Origin: Apostichopus japonicus
Lineage: Eukaryota > Echinodermata > Holothuroidea > Aspidochirotida > Stichopodidae
Direction of reading: 5' to 3'
Assembly (NCBI RefSeq): GCF_037975245.1
Contig: NC_092571.1
Coordinates: forward strand, 19,244,917 to 19,308,916
DNA length: 64,000 bases
Part shown: one piece after another, positions 40,201 through 52,800 of the stretch
Layout: each line of letters starts with the position of its first letter
Position numbering within the stretch: position 1 is the first letter of the stretch
Notes under the pieces: generated by a model
Told to the model about the DNA's origin: nothing
Databases searched by the model: none
What the model saw: only the letters and a program-made list of their open reading frames with translations
Translations under genes and position numbers: made by a program

Positions 40201-43200
40201 GTTAATCTAATAGGACTATGTGTGCTTGTTATGGTACACATCTATAGGGTTCCTTAATAGCTTCTCTAGTGTTAATCTAATAGGACTATGTGTGCTTGTT
40301 ATGGTACACATCTATAGGGTTCCTTAATAGCTCCTCTAGTGTTAATCTAATATGACTATGTGTGTTTGTTATGGTACACATCTATATGGTTCCTTAATAG
40401 CTCCTCTAGTGTTAATCTAATAGGACTATGTGTGCTTGTTATGGTACACATCTATAGGGTTCCTTAATAGCTCCTCTAGTGTTAATCTAATAGGACTATG
40501 TGTGCTTGTTATGGTACACATCTATATGGTTCCTTACTAGCTCCTCTTTTCCCCGTCATTGAACTTTTGTGTGGTGATCTCTGACAAAGAGTTCATTTGC
40601 TTTATTCATTTGAAGGTTGTGACACTTAGTTGTGTATTGGCTAAAAATCTCTTTAGTTTTAGCAAAGATGATTCAGGAAGTGCTCATAAGCCATCGAGGA
40701 TATCCATCTCATTAACGGACAAGACTGGTTGCGTGGCGCGAGGATAATATTTGTGTGATGAAAGTCACATCTTGGTTTCGTAGTGCAACTGTATCATAAC
40801 AATGAAAAGTCAAGTCTTAAACCTGTGGCAATACTAGGAATCAAAACATGAAGAGAAGTGGCTGGAATTTTCATAAAAGGGAATAAAGTCAAAAGGCTAA
40901 GTCTAACGATTTATATTAACAGATTAAGGATTAAGCTGAATAGAGCTTCCACGATCAGGGATAGATCTGTCGCCAAAACATGGCAGCAAAACTTGTGAAA
41001 CTTACTCTTCAGCAGTTTGAGTAAATGATTCAGAAGTAATATGAATTTAAGAACCTTTGAACAAAATGATTACTGAATCAAAGTGGGCTGCTGCTATTGG
41101 TTAAACCATTAGGAAGAAGACGAATAAGTAGTTACAAATCTGAACCAACAATATCCATGCTCGTGTCTTGGTTATTAAATAGGCTTTTGTCGTCTGCACC
41201 ATTGTAAAGTTTGTACGATGTTCAATTGTCATAGAAGGATCAAAATTTTTAGACACAAGAAAAGGGACACTTCTAGTGCCCACCTCTCTTCTAAAATGTC
41301 TAAAATGACTTTCCTATTATTGAATTCTTTAGTGATGTCATTAAGTCGTTATGATAATAAAAAGACAAATTTGGTGTCTATATTCATATTCTATTTGTCA
41401 GTGATAGAAACTAAAATCATGGTCACAGTTATGACTCAGAAGTTTAGCAGAATGTTGAAAATGCAAGTTTTGGTTGTTAGCTTTTGTAGGTACGGTACCT
41501 GGGTACCTGGAGGTACCCAGGCACAGCATGCCTGAAGCGTTCAATTGCCGTAATTATTTACTCAAGCCCAAAAAATTATAACCTGCTTTTGTTTGAACTT
41601 TGAAGTATTTTTCAATAGTGTGTGAGCATCTGGAGCATGAAGTAAATATCCATAGTAGTTATAGATCATTGTTCTCTGGTCTGTGATTGGTGGAATTGTA
41701 CATTACAGTGCATTGATAGTGTGCCTAATGAATAGCAAATCTACATAGACTATGACTGTACTGGAATATATGAAAATGATATTTGATCATAATGGATTCT
41801 TGTCTTAACTTCAATGATGTGAGGTGTTCAACAAAATACCCGTCATTCCTTGTTTGACCTCAATTGCTTAAGTTTGGGGTAATGCATCACTTGTGACTTT
41901 TCTTTAGTAATCTTGGCGTGTTTAACTGTATGGCGTATGAGTCAGTACTTATCATGACTGTATATGAACAGTCCTGTATGCACATCATGTAGGGGGCTCT
42001 TTACACAATCTAAGAGATTCTAAGGCACTCAGGTTAGATTGCACACAGTTATCAAGGATTGTAATAAACAAGTATTTATAGGCACTTTTAACTGACCCCT
42101 TCTGTTCCGTTTAGTGCAGTCGTAAGCTGTTCCAAAGTTTGAGCAGTGTCTGGTACTTTGTTTATTATTTTATACCTACAGATGTTATAGCCTGATAAGA
42201 TTTTGTAATTGCAGTATATCTTCATAAAATTTACAAAAAAATGAACAGGTCTGAACCCTGTAGTGCCATTAACAGTAAATATTTGACCATTTGGCCATAT
42301 AGCTAAGAGCTTAATTTGGCTTATGTATAAGCTTGCTTTATGCTGATAACTTGCCCTTTTTTCACAATATTCCTGCAACGTTTTCGCTCAATTTGGTGTT
42401 AACTAACTCAAACAGCAATGTATAGGTAACTAAAACCCTGGCTTAACTCAAACAGCAATGTGTATAGGTAGTTAAAACTGTGACTTAACTCAGAGAGCAA
42501 TGAATATAGGTATTTAAAACTCTGACTTAACTCAAACAGCAATGTATAGCTCATTATAACTCAGCTAAAAGTTTATACAAAGTTGTGCAGTAAATATCAA
42601 AATTATATGAAAGTTTTAACATTGTTTTAATATGTTATTCAAGTGTGATTAATACCAATTTCAAGATTGTCTTGGCAATGAAATGTTCAGAATAGAGTGA
42701 AATCTGTAAGGTCTCTAAACCTTCATGTTTGGTGAAAACTTGGAGGAAAAAAGAGTCATAGTTTGATTAACTTCAATGTAAGTTTGAGTAAAACATGGTA
42801 AATAGGGCAAAAATTTAATAAATCTGCAGAAGAACTTAAAGTATTATGGACATCTAGCCAACTTGACCCATATTCAGTACATTTGTTGTTTGTGATACTC
42901 TTAATTCATAATATGTTAAAATTTTTGAAAAACTCTTTTGTTACCAAGATACACACATTTGAAAGTTTGATCAATCTGGGAAACTCATTAAATATGTGCA
43001 AAACTATGACGTGGAGTGTTGCGCGCTCATCAAAATTTCTTATTTTAGCTCTTGATAAATTAACCCATAATTAAAAGCCTGCATATATCATTTGAATAAT
43101 GTGATGTTCCTCTTTTAAAAGAAGGCAATAAAATATTTCAAAAAGTCTTCTTGGGCCACAAACCTGTGTTCAGTGTCCTTGAAAGGAAGGATGTTAAAAC

Positions 43201-46200
43201 AAAGGAATAACAGAACAGAGAATTAGGCAGTCAATCCCTGTATACCATCAGTGTGTATAATTAGCTAATTATTATTCTTAAATAAAACTGGAATTAAGAA
43301 AAGACTTGTAGAATGTTGCAGCTATTTTCATGATTTCTAATGCCTTATTAGAGTGATTAGGACAATGTTTTTCATAGCTGTCCTTAAACCTCTAAGCATC
43401 AAAACATATTGTAGAAATGATGCTTGAAAAGAATGTGTTCTGTGAATTAATTTGGGAGTGAAGGCCTTTGGTGTATACATGTACTTCAGGAGTAAAACTA
43501 AATGTCTGCAAATCTAATTATAATTATAAGCGTTTCTTTCTTTGGTTATTTATCTTATTTTCAACAGACCTGAAAACTGGTAAAGGTAAGTTGATAGCTA
43601 TTCCTAATAACCCCTCAAGGGTAAACAAAACAGAGCCTCATTCTCACCCTTCACTCACGAAAATAACAAACAAAGGACCTGAAAGAATAATAGAATGAAG
43701 TCTCTTTGTTCAGCTGAAGTCAGTAACAGAGTAAAGAAAGACAAATGACTTTAAAGAATGTCAACAATAAAAACCAACCCAGTCACACACAGACACATTA
43801 TTATATATGGCCCTTTGAGACTGAGTAGGTATAAACTATTGCATATAAATAGTATTAATGCTATGAGGGGCTGCAAGGAACATATATTCAAGTGCTTGAA
43901 ATTTAATGATATAATTGTCACTTCCTCAATGTTACAAAATACCATGTGGAAAGGCGGTTAAAAATAATCAATAACTTCCTCAAATTTCTTTCTAACAGTG
44001 TTGTTTAAAGTTGAATGACTTACATGAAATATTAGAAAGGATCAAGGAATGGTAGATATTGCTTTTCCACTTCGATTTACAGCTTGTAAATATTGTACAA
44101 TTAATCAACTTTGTTTTCTGTGTGGTTTAAGTGGTTGTGTTCAGTTATGTGTATGTATGTAGGTACTGTTTGTATGTATTTTAGATCCTCCTGCAAGCAG
44201 GAACTCACGAAGAAGCCTCATTGGCTTATCAAAGCCGCAAGCTGACCAAAGTCAGTCTCTTAGATTCATATTTAACATCCATGATTATGAATTGTCAATT
44301 GTCAACAACTCTGTAACTGGACGACAATAATCTTGGAGTGACTCGTACTGGGGACCTTATGATTGGAAGGCACCGGCGTTAACCACTGAGCTAACACTCG
44401 TCATAATATAACTCAAGTATGCATATTGTTGTTCTATCATATTGGCGATATGTAAAAATTTAAGATAGGTTGACTTTAGTGCAAAAAAAGAAATGGGGAA
44501 AAAACAACAGTAAAACACCTTCCCTAAAACATGTTAGAAATCATTTATTCAAAAGGTCTTTTCTGTCCAAGAATGATGTGATATTGCATATTAATCTGCT
44601 GAATGATTTCAGCTGGATATGTATGAAGTAGACAAGATTAGCAAGTATTATGCACAATGCCTGTAATGTTACTTTGTTGACTCGAAAGAAGAATGTGAGT
44701 CACTTGTATCCATGGCGATACCTAGTCAAGTCAATACTTCAGCAAACTCAAATGTGTGAGTAACTCATACTATAGGTATTAGCAAAACATGTGAGCCAGG
44801 AGTCCTACACTGCTTTAACCATCCACCCACCCATCTCCCACCCATCTCCCACCCATCTATTCATCCATCAAACTACCTTCAACCCACCTATCCACCCCAA
44901 AACCCACCCATCCATCCACTCTCGCCAAACCATTCATCCACTCGCGACTCACCAAACCACCCACCCATTCATGTAATTGTCCTTCCCATCAATCACCCAC
45001 TCATCAATCACCCACCCATCTCCCACCATCTATTCATACACCAAACCACCTTCAACCCACCCATCCATCCACCTACTAACCCATCTTTTCTTTCACCAAC
45101 CCTTGCATCCACATTCTGGTCCCACTTGTATGGGTATGAATCAAATTACATGTATAATAATCGGTCCATACAGTAAGGTGCACCAGTGTTGTCTTTGACA
45201 ATGTTTATGATTTTGGCAATGTTTTCTTATAAATATTGTCATTGGTTGATTGTTATTTATTGTGTTACATCATTTGATGCGTTTGCTATTTTAATTATCT
45301 CTGTCCCCATTTTTCTTCCCATTGTCGTTTTAAGCCTACAAATACACTCAGATCAAAAGAGGGTCCCAGAAAAGTAGTATCACTGAAGACCTGACACCGG
45401 TATTTGCCATCGAAGATAGAGAAGCTGAGTTGGTGGGTTCGGTCCAGGCAATGTCCTTGGGGTCAGAGAATGGTCAGAGAGTGGATGAAGAGGCGGAGGA
45501 TGTCGTTGATGATGGTGCTTCTACTGACAGTGAGGCCAGCTGTGGAGTAGCTTATACAGAGGAGGAAGCGCGGGATAACGCTCCCAGGAAGCAGCACAGT
45601 GGCAGATATACACAGGATGGCAAAGCCGGTAAAACACAGCTTAAAAAGTATAACGGAATCGTTGGGTAGCTTCTTAGCAGGCAATTTTATTGGCAAAATG
45701 GACTGGACTCAAATCACATTATTTAAAGGTGTTTTGCTGCTTTTTTGAAGCAATCTTTTATCAAATCATCCCTTCCCCCATTGCTTACCCCTCTCCCTTC
45801 AACATAAATGCCAAAACATTTCAGCAAAAACAATAACATGATTATGTATCAACCAAGAAACAAATGCCTAAATAAGTATCTCAAAGTTTTCACCCCTCCA
45901 CTCCACTCTGCCATCTATGTCTCGGTAAAGGTCATTTTTGCCTCAAATAGAACTTGACTGTATTTTTTGGAGTACCATCAATTTTCTGCTGTTCTGGAGT
46001 ATCATAATTTCCTGCTATCGTGCTAACACTAAATGCTCTAGTACTTTCTAATGTGTAAACCAATACGATTGTAATATGCTGGAATAGTTGGTGTTTTGCA
46101 TTTTCCCTGCCAGCACCCATTGTGTCTGGATATATGCAGCTTTTCAGTTCTTTTGCTTCTACAAACTGAAAGAAGTAAATCTCTTTCAGTTGTTTGTTAA

Positions 46201-46782
46201 TATTGGTCTAGGTCAGCTGGAATTGAATGAGAAATTCCAAAATGGAATGGAATAATAGATGCAATTGTGTTGTCTGATTCCTTTTCTAGTTATCAATTAT
46301 ATCTGTTGAGGTTTGTATGTGAAATGGTTAAACAAATATGTATTATGCGTCCTAAACTTGTTGTTGGTAGCAGACTTTGTACAGTCACAAGGTAAGTATG
46401 GAGGTAATGTATTGATCTGATAGGTACTCTTTCCTCTTCGAAGGAAAATTGAAAGAACCCAAAAAAAATAAATAATAATATATATAAAAAACGTTGGAGT
46501 ACACGTGCAGGCTGAACTGTGTATGGAAGCAATAAACCATGAACATAAAGAGGCCTCCAAATTCCGGCTATTTACTGGTAATAGGCCGGTAGATTTCACC
46601 ATTTGCCAGTAGAAAACAAAAGGGCACTGGCATTTTCTATCAGTGCAAAATTAGTGGGAATTTGACCAGTAGATAGTTTAGCCAGTAGTTTTTTCTTGTG
46701 TACTGCCATTTGTACTTGTGTAACTGTAGCATAAAGCTACATATAAATATGCAAAAGATTAATGAATATGCATGTATATATA

Positions 46783-46827
<45 letters not shown>

Positions 46828-49800
46828 GTATATATATATACGTATATTAAATTGAATTGAATTAATGAGCGAGTAAATGTATAATTCCAGTTGTGTTTCA
46901 ACCTATCATCAGCTGGACACATTTTATATTTAGCATAAATCACAGGTAAATTGCAAATTAGAAAAAAAAAAATCTTTTGTGCTTCATTATGAAAGTTGAG
47001 GAGGCATGATAAGAAATTACATTGTTATGAGATTCAATTATCAAACAGCATAGAAAAATTGACCAAAGTCAACACAAAGAACTGTTGTTAAGTGTTAGGG
47101 GAAGGTGGGACAGAGGGTGTGGGAAGGGTTTGGTGGGACAGAGGGGAGGTAGGAGAGAGGGGGAGGGTGAGAACTGATGAACTGTTGGTAATTGAATTAT
47201 GTGGTAGTTCTCATTCCTTAAAATTCCTGAAAACCAAAATACATAAGTCATAGAATTTTCTTACCTTTGTAATTTCAGGAGCTGTGTTTAGTTTCACAGA
47301 AAACATTGCCCATCACTGGAACCAGGAGAATGGCACAAGGTAATATATTTTTTTCATTTAGAGTGATAATTGTAAAAGCAGGCTACTCTGTTGCTTTAGA
47401 GTAAAACTATATTGTTAATTTTGTAGCTTTCCAGTGATTTTGTTATCCCTTCAATGACTAACTTACTCTTTTTCACTAAATGTCCAAGAAAATTTTCAAT
47501 AATTATCTACAAATCAAGTAATTGAGGACAGAAGTAACGTTAACCTGAAATTTCCGGTCTTGGATAAATCTGACTATCGGGTTCCCTTATACTGTGGATA
47601 TGTATACTAACTAGGACATTAAATGTCATCAGTTTTGTATGGCAATTTTAGTCTGCCCAAAAAATGAGGAAGAAAATTAATTGAGAAGTATCCTCAATTT
47701 AACCTCAGACGTTCAGTGGAAATGTCTCAATGTGGCAGTGAAATGCTTGTTGAAGCATAAAACTTGAGTTATCGGTAGTTGTCTTTCTATCATATTCAGG
47801 GATAGTAGTTGATGAACTTTCTACAACCCCGGAAAGAATTAACCGAACTGAAACAGTAAACATCATTCAAAGAAACCTTACCTTACCTGACAACAATAAG
47901 TTCAATTATAGTTCTCAACTGGTATCAGCTAGAGAATTTGTTTATATTTGGGGATGTTTGTCAATTTTTAGTTTCATTTTGATTTTGGGGAAGCTTTTAA
48001 AAAGCATTTGGACAAATAGAAAATGGTGACAGCTCTGCATGAATACTTTATTTCTAGTAACTGAATTGAATTGAATAAGCGAGTTCAGAGTTACGAGTGC
48101 GCATGCCCGATTCTCACTTGGGGTCAGGTCAACTGAGAATTGAATCCTCGGAAAACGTAAACAATGACAGCTTTTCATAACGATAATCGCACTAAGAATG
48201 GGTTACTGCGACATTCGGAATTTATTTCTAGTGCATATTTCGGTGTGTTTATGACTTAAAAACGTGTATAAATTGACTGAAACTACTTCATAATAATATT
48301 GAATATAATGGAACACAGGTCCGTATCGCACGTGAAATAGTTAGTCTCAAGGGCGTAGGAACCGGGGGGGCTGGGGGGGGTGCCAGCCACCCAGTGAAAA
48401 ATTTGGAGGGGCGGAAGTATCATTCCGCCCCCTACTTCGCAAGTCAAAAAACCCCTTTTCATTTCCAAATGAGAAAAAAAATCTCATTTGGAGCACCAAA
48501 TTGCATCTAAGGCCAGGTGAAAATACAAAATTAAGTTTACAAAATGGAGTGGGTGTTGAAGTGTGCTATATTGCACCAAATTGCATCTGAGGCCACCTGG
48601 AAATGCAAAAAAATCCAAAGGGGAGGGGGACACCCCCTCCCCTTAGACCCCTCCCCCAGGCCGGTCATCAGTCTTCAGCCCCCCCACTCAAAAGTAACTT
48701 CCTACTCCACTGGTTAGTCTGATATAGGCCTACGAACGGGAAAAAGGAGTATATGTGACTGTATCCTTCGTATGGGTTACGCGACCTTACGTGGTTGCGG
48801 GTGTCTTAATGCTTCGCGGAAGTTCTAACTGATAATTTTCAGAAATGAATTTAAAATATAGCATGGAACAAACTATTTTGCCCTTTTGTTTGTCATTATG
48901 AGCTTGAACTGTTTTTTAGAGAATATCGTAAGCAACTCGAGTCTAAAATACTAACAGTGACACTGACAGAACTGTAGATCTAAATAGGCCTACATAACCT
49001 ATCCTCATACTCGTTGGTTTACGTCCATCAACGAGCACTGCATAGTAGAGGCATTGGTATCTAGTAGTTGCAACTACATGGTTTTTCATGTTAAGAAATA
49101 TTAGTTCTCTTTTTTTTATGCGTGATTTAATGTGTGATTTTTATGCGTGATTTTTATGCGTGATTTAAAATAAGCTTAGTCTTATTCTTGGCATATTCCT
49201 ACTACTTATAGGGGGGTGTTACTAAGAACGAATGACAATTGCGTTACACATAACGAATGACAATATGTTGTAGGCCTACACACTAAAAAATTGCGTTGAC
49301 TAAAACGAATGAAAGTAAATGACAGCACAGACATTTGCTTCAACCGGATATCACAGTTCAGACTTTGTGGGTATATTAAAGCCACGCAAAAAATCGGAAA
49401 ATTGGGGTTTAAATCGCAAAAATTCGAGTTGACATTTTGCGACTGTGACCGGTGTTTTCGGTAAATTCTTGAGCAAGATGTTTGACTTTTCCTGTGGGAT
49501 TTTACCCTGTGAACTTAGGGGAATTTAAAAAAATTGTTGCTGTATAAAAATTATTGTTTTTATTACCCCCCCAGGGCAAGGGGACGGTCGCCTCCCTGGC
49601 GGAGGTTCTTTTCCCAGACTGATCATAAATGTGGGACCTCTTCTCTCTTATCCCTCTTATATCCACTCACCGCCGACCTTCGTTGTTATTCGTTGTCATT
49701 CGCTGTCATTCGCGAATGATAATTAACCCTGTACAAAGTCAATTGTCATTCGGTCATTCGTTTTTGTTTGTCCTCTTATAGGGTGGGTTCAATTTGTTCA

Positions 49801-52800
49801 AAAAAAAAAAATACAAATATTTATTTTATTTGGAGAAGAACATTATAAAAAATAATAGTGGGTGGGGGGATTTCCAGGGGTTATTCCAAGGAATATTATT
49901 AATACGCTGCGATGGTGTACACTCTGCCTTTAGAAAGCACAACCTTGACTCGGCAGAAATGGCATTGTAAAATATTTCCCTGAGCCACCCAGACTCTAAA
50001 TAGCTGAAGACTTTACCATCTTTATAGTCCGTCATCAGTCTTTGCTTCAGTTCAATGTTATCAATACTGGTAAAATAATGCGCAATATCAATGTACATGC
50101 AAGGCGGCCATTTTTTTCATTTCAATTTCGCCTTCCCATGCAAGTGGTAAATCCGAAAGAGGATCGGGCATGGTCTTTCCTTCAACCTGAAGTACCGATG
50201 CGTAGTCATCTGCCTTTTCATTTCGGGCATCTGCTATGTTAACTTCAGCAATGTTCATCTGAACGGCAGCATACGCTAAAGCAACCAACTCTTCTTTCCG
50301 GCCATTCATCTTCAACTTTCGTTTCTTTAAAAATTCCTTCAGTCTGTCAACTTTCCAAAGTTTAAACTCTTCCAAACTTGTAGGAATATCCATCCCAAAG
50401 CGAAAAAACAGAGTTAATTTAGACGTTAATTATGCGATTTCTAATGTTTACTGTAAGTGCTCATTAAGTTAACGTGGGTACGCGAGCATACAACTCTCGT
50501 CGCAACGAGAGTGTTCTTATTTGACCTCTTGACCTCCATTGCGCAATGCAAACTCTGAACTCGCTTATTGAGACCACAGAATGATGAAGTCAACTGTCCA
50601 TTATAATCAGTTATGTATGGAACGCCAAAACGGACAAAAATGCATTAAAAAATTATGTAAATCCAAGTCCCCACATAAGGACTTGTGAATATTGTTGATA
50701 TTGGCTGTCCTTATGTTGCAGTGTTAGGATCACATGATAAGTAAAATGTTCATGGGAAGGTGCTATTAGTGCCACATAAGGACTTAAATTGTTCTTGGTA
50801 TTTTGAGGCGATAACTTTGTATTCACATAATGACTTAGGTTACATAATTTGTTTCTGCAGTTTTGTTGGTTTTGGTACATAGTTATGGTCCAAGTTCACT
50901 GTCCTTATTCTTAACCCTACAGTAGCGCTCTGTCTCCTGGGTTTGAGAAGAGAGGTCCCAAGCTTCCACCACGCATGGCTCCCCCCATTCCTGCCAGTGA
51001 TCCAACATCCCCATATGTAAGTATATTGTCCTTTTAATAAGAAGTATGTAGGAATTCTGATAGAGACTGAGGCCCATATTGTGTTATTTTGATCACACCA
51101 ATGATACTGACAATGGTATTTTTTCTAATTATGTAAAAATCATAAAGTATAATAAGTATCCATATTGATGGTAATTATATAAAGTTTGTTTGTCTGCATA
51201 TATGCATTGTTTGGTCATGATGTCACTGTAACCTATATGCAATCATGATGTTGTACCTGTGTGTGTGCATGTGTGTGCTTGACACTTTGCTTGTAAACAT
51301 CTCAAGAAGGAAAACTTGGACTGGAACTCTGCTATGTATAACCCTCCCCCCCCCCCCACCCACGTATTGAGGTCAAGATGCATACTATTTTTGGTGGAGG
51401 TAAAGGGTCATTGAGGTCAGCAGAGGTGAAAATGTGAAATATTGTAATCATGATATCTACGATGTCTCTAAAGCATTGTGTAAAGATGTCTCATAATGAG
51501 TAAACATGCTAAATTTTGTGTACCGCTGATCATTTGTGGTAAGCAGATTTTTAAAAGTGAAAAATTATTTAAACATATGTTCTCAAGAAGACAAGAATCA
51601 TCAGTTATATCTGATTATTACAAAATTCAACTAATTCATCAAGACTTCACTGTTTCTTTGCTTTTCTGGATTATTATGTTAACGTTTTCTTACATTGTAA
51701 TGTGTATTTTATTCATTAGATACTATTTTACCTGGTCACACCATGGCAGCTGTATATGACCATAATTTACTTCAGCTTGTCAGTAATATATTGCAGTAGT
51801 GGTTTAGCGATTCATCGCAGTTAGTGGTTGTAGTTGGGTTCTATTAAAGTCTGAATATTTTCATGTGCACCTGTTACACGTCATTAGCACTAAATCTGTT
51901 TTTCTCTTTCATTGCACTTTCATTTTTGCCTTTGGATAAACAGAATTAATTAGTTTGAACTCTATTGTCTTCCATGACCCTGTGAACTTTAATATTTGCC
52001 AACCCCATGCATCTAATACTTGGATAGTTTCCATTCAGAAGTTTGAATTGCTTGGAAAGCCCCTGTGCATTTCTAGTTCTTTCCTGCTTGTTTTGTTTCA
52101 AAATATTTGTGGGAATCATGGCTGATCTGTGAGCTTCCTGAATCAGTCCAGTTCCCTCTGATCTGTCTGTGGTGGGCAAGTATGTATATGATCTGGGGAG
52201 GGGCATTGGTGGGGAAGGGGGGGGAGTGGAAATGGTGTAGGATGAGTTGGGAGGGTTCAATAGGAGTGGATCTACAATTGGGTGGAGACAGATGCATGAG
52301 TTTACCATGCAATATTGTACAGTGTGGTGGGACATCACTTGGGGATGATATCAGATTGTAGGGCCAATGGATCTATATGCATGGGTTTCACAACACGGCA
52401 TTCCCATGTAGGCAAAGTAGGGTGTATCTCTGGGATAACATCACTACATTTCACCCCAGAGCATTCTCATATTATTTACAGTGTGTTGGACTTGTGTTAC
52501 TTTAGTGTAATAACACATTGGTAGTAATATTATATTCACAACTAAGCATATATATCCATTCATCATTTTCCTAATTTAATGATAACTTCATTTTCATTTC
52601 TATCACGTAGCATTTGGTAACATATTCAGGAGAAGAGGAGGTAATATATACTAATTACTTATATGCACCCTTTTCTGCTCACCAAACTATATCTCTGTTC
52701 TCAATAGTGATCAAATTGATGAAAAGCTTTTCCCCACAAAATCCTTACTCCTTCTAGAGGGGAAGGGGGAGTGATTAGGGTAGGATAACAACAATGAACG

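Larger units (their letters stand above)
38144..43567 (+). other. RhoGEF intron 4 (5.4 kb)
   Basis: Starts GTAACA, ends TTTTCAACAG. Holds the 70-bp array (39202-40537), a hairpin (41498-41521), a short 43-45-bp repeat (42403-42552) and dispersed repeat copy 2 (42840-43325). Confidence 0.65.
44251..45334 (+). other. RhoGEF intron 6
   Basis: Starts GTCAGT, ends GTTTTAAG. Contains the SINE head and an imperfect (CCAT/CCAC)n stretch at about 44815-45110, of which a piece is duplicated (CCACCCATCTCCCACC and CCAAACCACCTTCAACCCAC). Confidence 0.6.
48074..50569. mobile_element. 2.5-kb terminal-inverted-repeat element with a broken SAP-domain gene
   Basis: Perfect 19-bp terminal inverted repeat AATAAGCGAGTTCAGAGTT at 48074-48092 and 50551-50569 (reverse). 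No clear target duplication: flanks do not match beyond TTGA/TTGA-like shifts. The interior holds a minus-strand SAP-domain gene remnant (50393 downward), a 365-bp hAT-like MITE and a further insert. Transposase not seen; class unknown. Confidence 0.7.
47340..50922 (+). other. RhoGEF intron 8, hosting nested mobile elements
   Basis: Starts GTAATA, ends CTTAACCCTACAG. Most of it (48074-50569) is one inverted-repeat-bounded element with two further insertions inside. Confidence 0.7.

Noticed and set aside
41218-41535. 105-codon frame in intron 4
   Set aside because: No domain, no splice borders matching the gene, and it ends in the hairpin cluster.
46737-46943. Minus-strand frame of Tyr/Ile repeats
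   Set aside because: It is translated (TA)n microsatellite.
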